Shown one piece after another: positions 61,025 to 64,000 of a DNA stretch of 64,000 bases (positions are counted from its first letter, which is position 1; every line of letters begins with the position of its first letter). The DNA is from Styela clava (taxonomy: Eukaryota; Chordata; Ascidiacea; Stolidobranchia; Styelidae): contig NC_135254.1 in NCBI RefSeq assembly GCF_964204865.1, positions 11,227,001 through 11,291,000 on the forward strand, written 5' to 3'. The notes under the pieces were generated by a model. That model saw only the letters and a list, made by a program, of their open reading frames with translations. It was not told the DNA's origin and made no database searches. The position numbers and the translations under genes are program-made.

Positions 61025-61755
61025 CCTTCAAAATTTGTCAAACTTCTTGCCTCTTTCGCTTCAAGCAATGCAGCTATAGTGGGGAATTCCTCCGCAACCA
61101 TGTGGTCTGATGGCTCTTCTCTTCAATATATACCGTCGAATATTAATCTAGCTCTAAATATATTAGATGGTTAATTTTCTATATACAGTTTAAAACTAAG
61201 ACTCTGCTCGCAACAAAAACAGTTGTTCTAAAACAACAAGCTTTCACACATGCTCATTGATTTAACCAATGAAAAATTCAAAATATATCATAAGACGACT
61301 TTCATTATTATATAATGTTAAGGGATATGCTTAAATCTGGCATCACAGTCGCATATCAATGCAATATACTAGCAGCTGATATACATACACATGAATCTAG
61401 AATACACTTTTCTCTATGAAAACGCTATTTTTGATTAGTAGCAATCTTGATATAATTATAACAAAAATATGTGGTTAAAGGCATATCGAAAAATATAATA
61501 TAATGATGTCGAATGTCTGTGATATTTTATCATTCAGTGGGGAAACAGAAAGAAATGCAAATACAAAGATGGTTCACCGCCCATGCATTAGGTAAATACA
61601 AACAGACAATATATTTGAAGTCAAGCATCTTAATGCGCCACACTTCTGGAAATATTCAGGAAGGACTTGGTGACTTGACAGGCGGTTAGGAACACGTGTC
61701 AAGTTGTATAATTGGGCGTGCATAAGTAATCATTTTATCAGTGATGTAGAATAGC
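61025..61755. other. AT-rich intergenic stretch
   Basis: No gene or clear repeat seen. Confidence 0.4.
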
Positions 61756-61762
61756 TTCGGGA

Positions 61763-62012
61763 TAAGATTTACATATTTATCACAAGTAAGGGAAAGTCGA
61801 TAAAACGGCTGCATCATATGGAGAAACACGGTCTCTCGTTCGGTACCAGTCCATGTCGGGCATGGGATTAGTTAGCCAGGTATTTGTTGCAGATGCATAG
61901 ACTTGATGGTGGAGGAAGCCGTGACCGACCAGCGTTTGCATGAACCACCATACGGTAGCGAAGAGTCCAGCAACCCCTTTGGCACATAATTACCCCCGCG
62001 GGATTCGAACCT
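61763..62012 (-). mobile_element. tRNA-derived SINE, 5'-truncated copy (C)
   Basis: Body and 3' end match copy A in order (GATTTACATATTTATC, CCATGTCGGGCATGGGATTA, TGGTGGAGGAAGCCGTGACC on the plus strand). The B box (GGGATTCGAACC) is intact near 62000-62011, but the A box and most of the tRNA-like head are missing. 5' truncation is typical of LINE-driven retroposition. Confidence 0.9.
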
Positions 62013-62014
62013 GC

Positions 62015-64000
62015 GATTTGAACCTAACAAATCCTAAAATTTTTATGTTGTATTTTATACTTTATCGATCTGAAAATATCATTAAAATTTATTTTCTCAA
62101 GTCCTGATTTTATAAGCTATATTGCTTTCTGTATTACTGAATTTCTATATTCTGATTGAAATAACCACAAACAATCAAACATAACATAACGTTAATAAAT
62201 CATAATAAACTTGACTGAACAGAAAGTAAATTTTATTGCTAATGAAAATTTAAATAAATTATCAATTCACAGAATAGGAATCTTTTGATAAACGTTCTTG
62301 AACAATATCTGAATGGGTTATGTGAAAAATAATCCTAGTCATAAAAAATTATGAGACATAAAATTGATGTAAATCACGTGAAAAAAATCTGGTTTTAGTT
62401 AATGTTAAAATATTTCACAATAAAAAATTGCGACTGGTATTCCCATTTGCTAACTAGAGATGACACAAATGTTTTTCAAGTAAATTGAATTTTAATTAAG
62501 CAAGCACGTAAACAAAACCACGATCAAAGTTTGAAAACGCAATTTGAAATATGATTTGGCAAATAAAATCCAAGTAAGCGACGAAAATAAGCTTTTCAGG
62601 GACACATTAATGATGTCTTTGGCATTTTTGGTTGGTGAAATATTAAAAAAATTATAGAAGGGTGTCAAAATGACCCAGGAACACCAGGGGTCATTAGGTT
62701 AAATATATTTTTGTTAATTCCATAATAACATCCCGCATCCTGTTGTGAATACCACAGTAGAACTAAAGATAAATTTTGAACACAACAAAATAATACAGAT
62801 TATGAGAAATTTCTTTTTGCTTTAAAGCAATTCCAATGTCATCTATTTTTCAGTTTACTTTGAACCCGAGTGCACATCAGTTTAACAGAATCAACGCAAT
62901 CAGATTCAAAACTTTTTTCTGCTTGTTTTCGTGTATACAGCTCAAGTCTATTAACCTACAACGTACCGGTCAAGGGCCACGATGTGGTAATCCGAAGAAA
63001 CAGAAGATAAACGACAGATATTTGTAAACAATATTTTAATTACGCTTCAAGTTTGGGCCAGCGGGCGTAATTGCCGGATTTATTTCAATTGTTGCACGAG
63101 AAGGTACGCATTGTCAAGATGCAATAAAAGGTAAATAATAAATCATAGTTTTTTCTCAATTTTTGTGGGGCTATTTTAGATAATATAAAAATATCGTAGA
63201 ACTTGGATCAAAGTGAAAGATGCATCAAATATTTGGCAAAAGCAAAACTCTAAAATTCATGTTACCCTCAATAATTATTCACGATTTGAAAAAAAAAATC
63301 AGATTTTAAACGTGGCTTCAAAGTTTGTTAATGTAGGCAATTTGGCATTGAATGGGCAATAAAATATTCTGAGAAATGTTATTTTTATTGAACCGAAGAA
63401 AAGAGCTTGGCTTTTGAGATTAAATTGTGTAACCTTTGTCCAAGATTGTTATAAATCAATCATCAAAATTTAAATGAAGCATTGTCGTTGTCAGCTAAAG
63501 ATCGTAAAAGTGTTTCAACTCGTAGTATCGTAAACCTGAATTTTTACTGCAGATATGTTCCTATGACACTAACCAAGCACCTTCTCAATCAAATCCATGA
63601 ATCACGGTCACATCCATAGACCATGCTACGCCAAGCGTTGCCCATATGTAAAACGAGTTGTGACATCACGCTACATTTATGGTACAGTAATAAATCTATA
63701 AAGTTAAACAACTATTCCGCTCTCAATTACTCCAAATTTGCAGTGAATTTATGTTTTTATTTTATTTTATTAAATTTCAGGTGGTGACAATGACAAAATA
63801 TGAGAAATGTTTGTGAAAAAGGCACGAAAGAAAATATCACCTCTCAAGACATCATTTCAAAGTTGAAATTTTTTTAAGGACACTCGGGTCGTCAGTATTG
63901 TTATTTTAACGAAGTACAGGCAAAAGTTAATATACTCGCATGCCAATCATAATTAGACGAGGAAAGATATAAAACCACAATAGAGATATTTTCAGTTTAT
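62015..64000. other. AT-rich stretch to the window end
   Basis: No gene seen. A 63-codon frame at 62836 follows an acceptor-like TTTTTCAG, but it has no domain and no partner exon. Confidence 0.35.

Overview
The window is AT-rich eukaryotic DNA with short split genes, GT-AG introns and many small mobile elements. It most likely comes from a tunicate, probably a Ciona-like ascidian. The reasons are a complete LIM-homeobox gene of the Lhx2/9 class with compact introns, 3' splice acceptors lying just 5' of start codons (as in species that trans-splice a leader), and tRNA-derived SINEs of a kind I associate with Ciona. The species call is an inference. I traced four host genes, and for three of them exon phases were checked by hand.

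Layout. 1-2.1 kb: SmD1 (minus strand, intronless). 2.1-5 kb: repeats and a decayed THAP/YqaJ element cut by a SINE. 5.7-11.8 kb: a minus-strand gene for a secreted protein with two C-type-lectin-like domains (CTLDs); one intron holds a 2.1 kb non-autonomous DNA transposon with terminal inverted repeats and a target-site duplication. 12.2-13.05 kb: tandem and interspersed repeats. 14.5-18.8 kb: a nearly complete LINE (minus strand) with ORF1 intact and ORF2 broken by two frameshifts. 19.6-21.7 kb: a hAT-like end, a foldback element and a full-length SINE. 23.6-29.1 kb: an 8-exon rhodopsin-class GPCR on the minus strand (580 aa; all phases close). 29.8-49.9 kb: about 20 kb with no recognised gene. 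50.0-58.8 kb: the Lhx2/9 gene on the plus strand (8 coding exons, 505 aa), whose introns hold three copies of one dispersed repeat and one MITE. 59-64 kb: SINE copies and AT-rich DNA.

The genes have unrelated jobs and do not form one pathway: spliceosome core (SmD1), secreted lectin-like protein, membrane receptor, and LIM-homeodomain transcription factor. The LINE, SINEs, MITEs and short dispersed repeats account for most other recognisable structure. I saw no CRISPR array, no prokaryotic operon and no rRNA.
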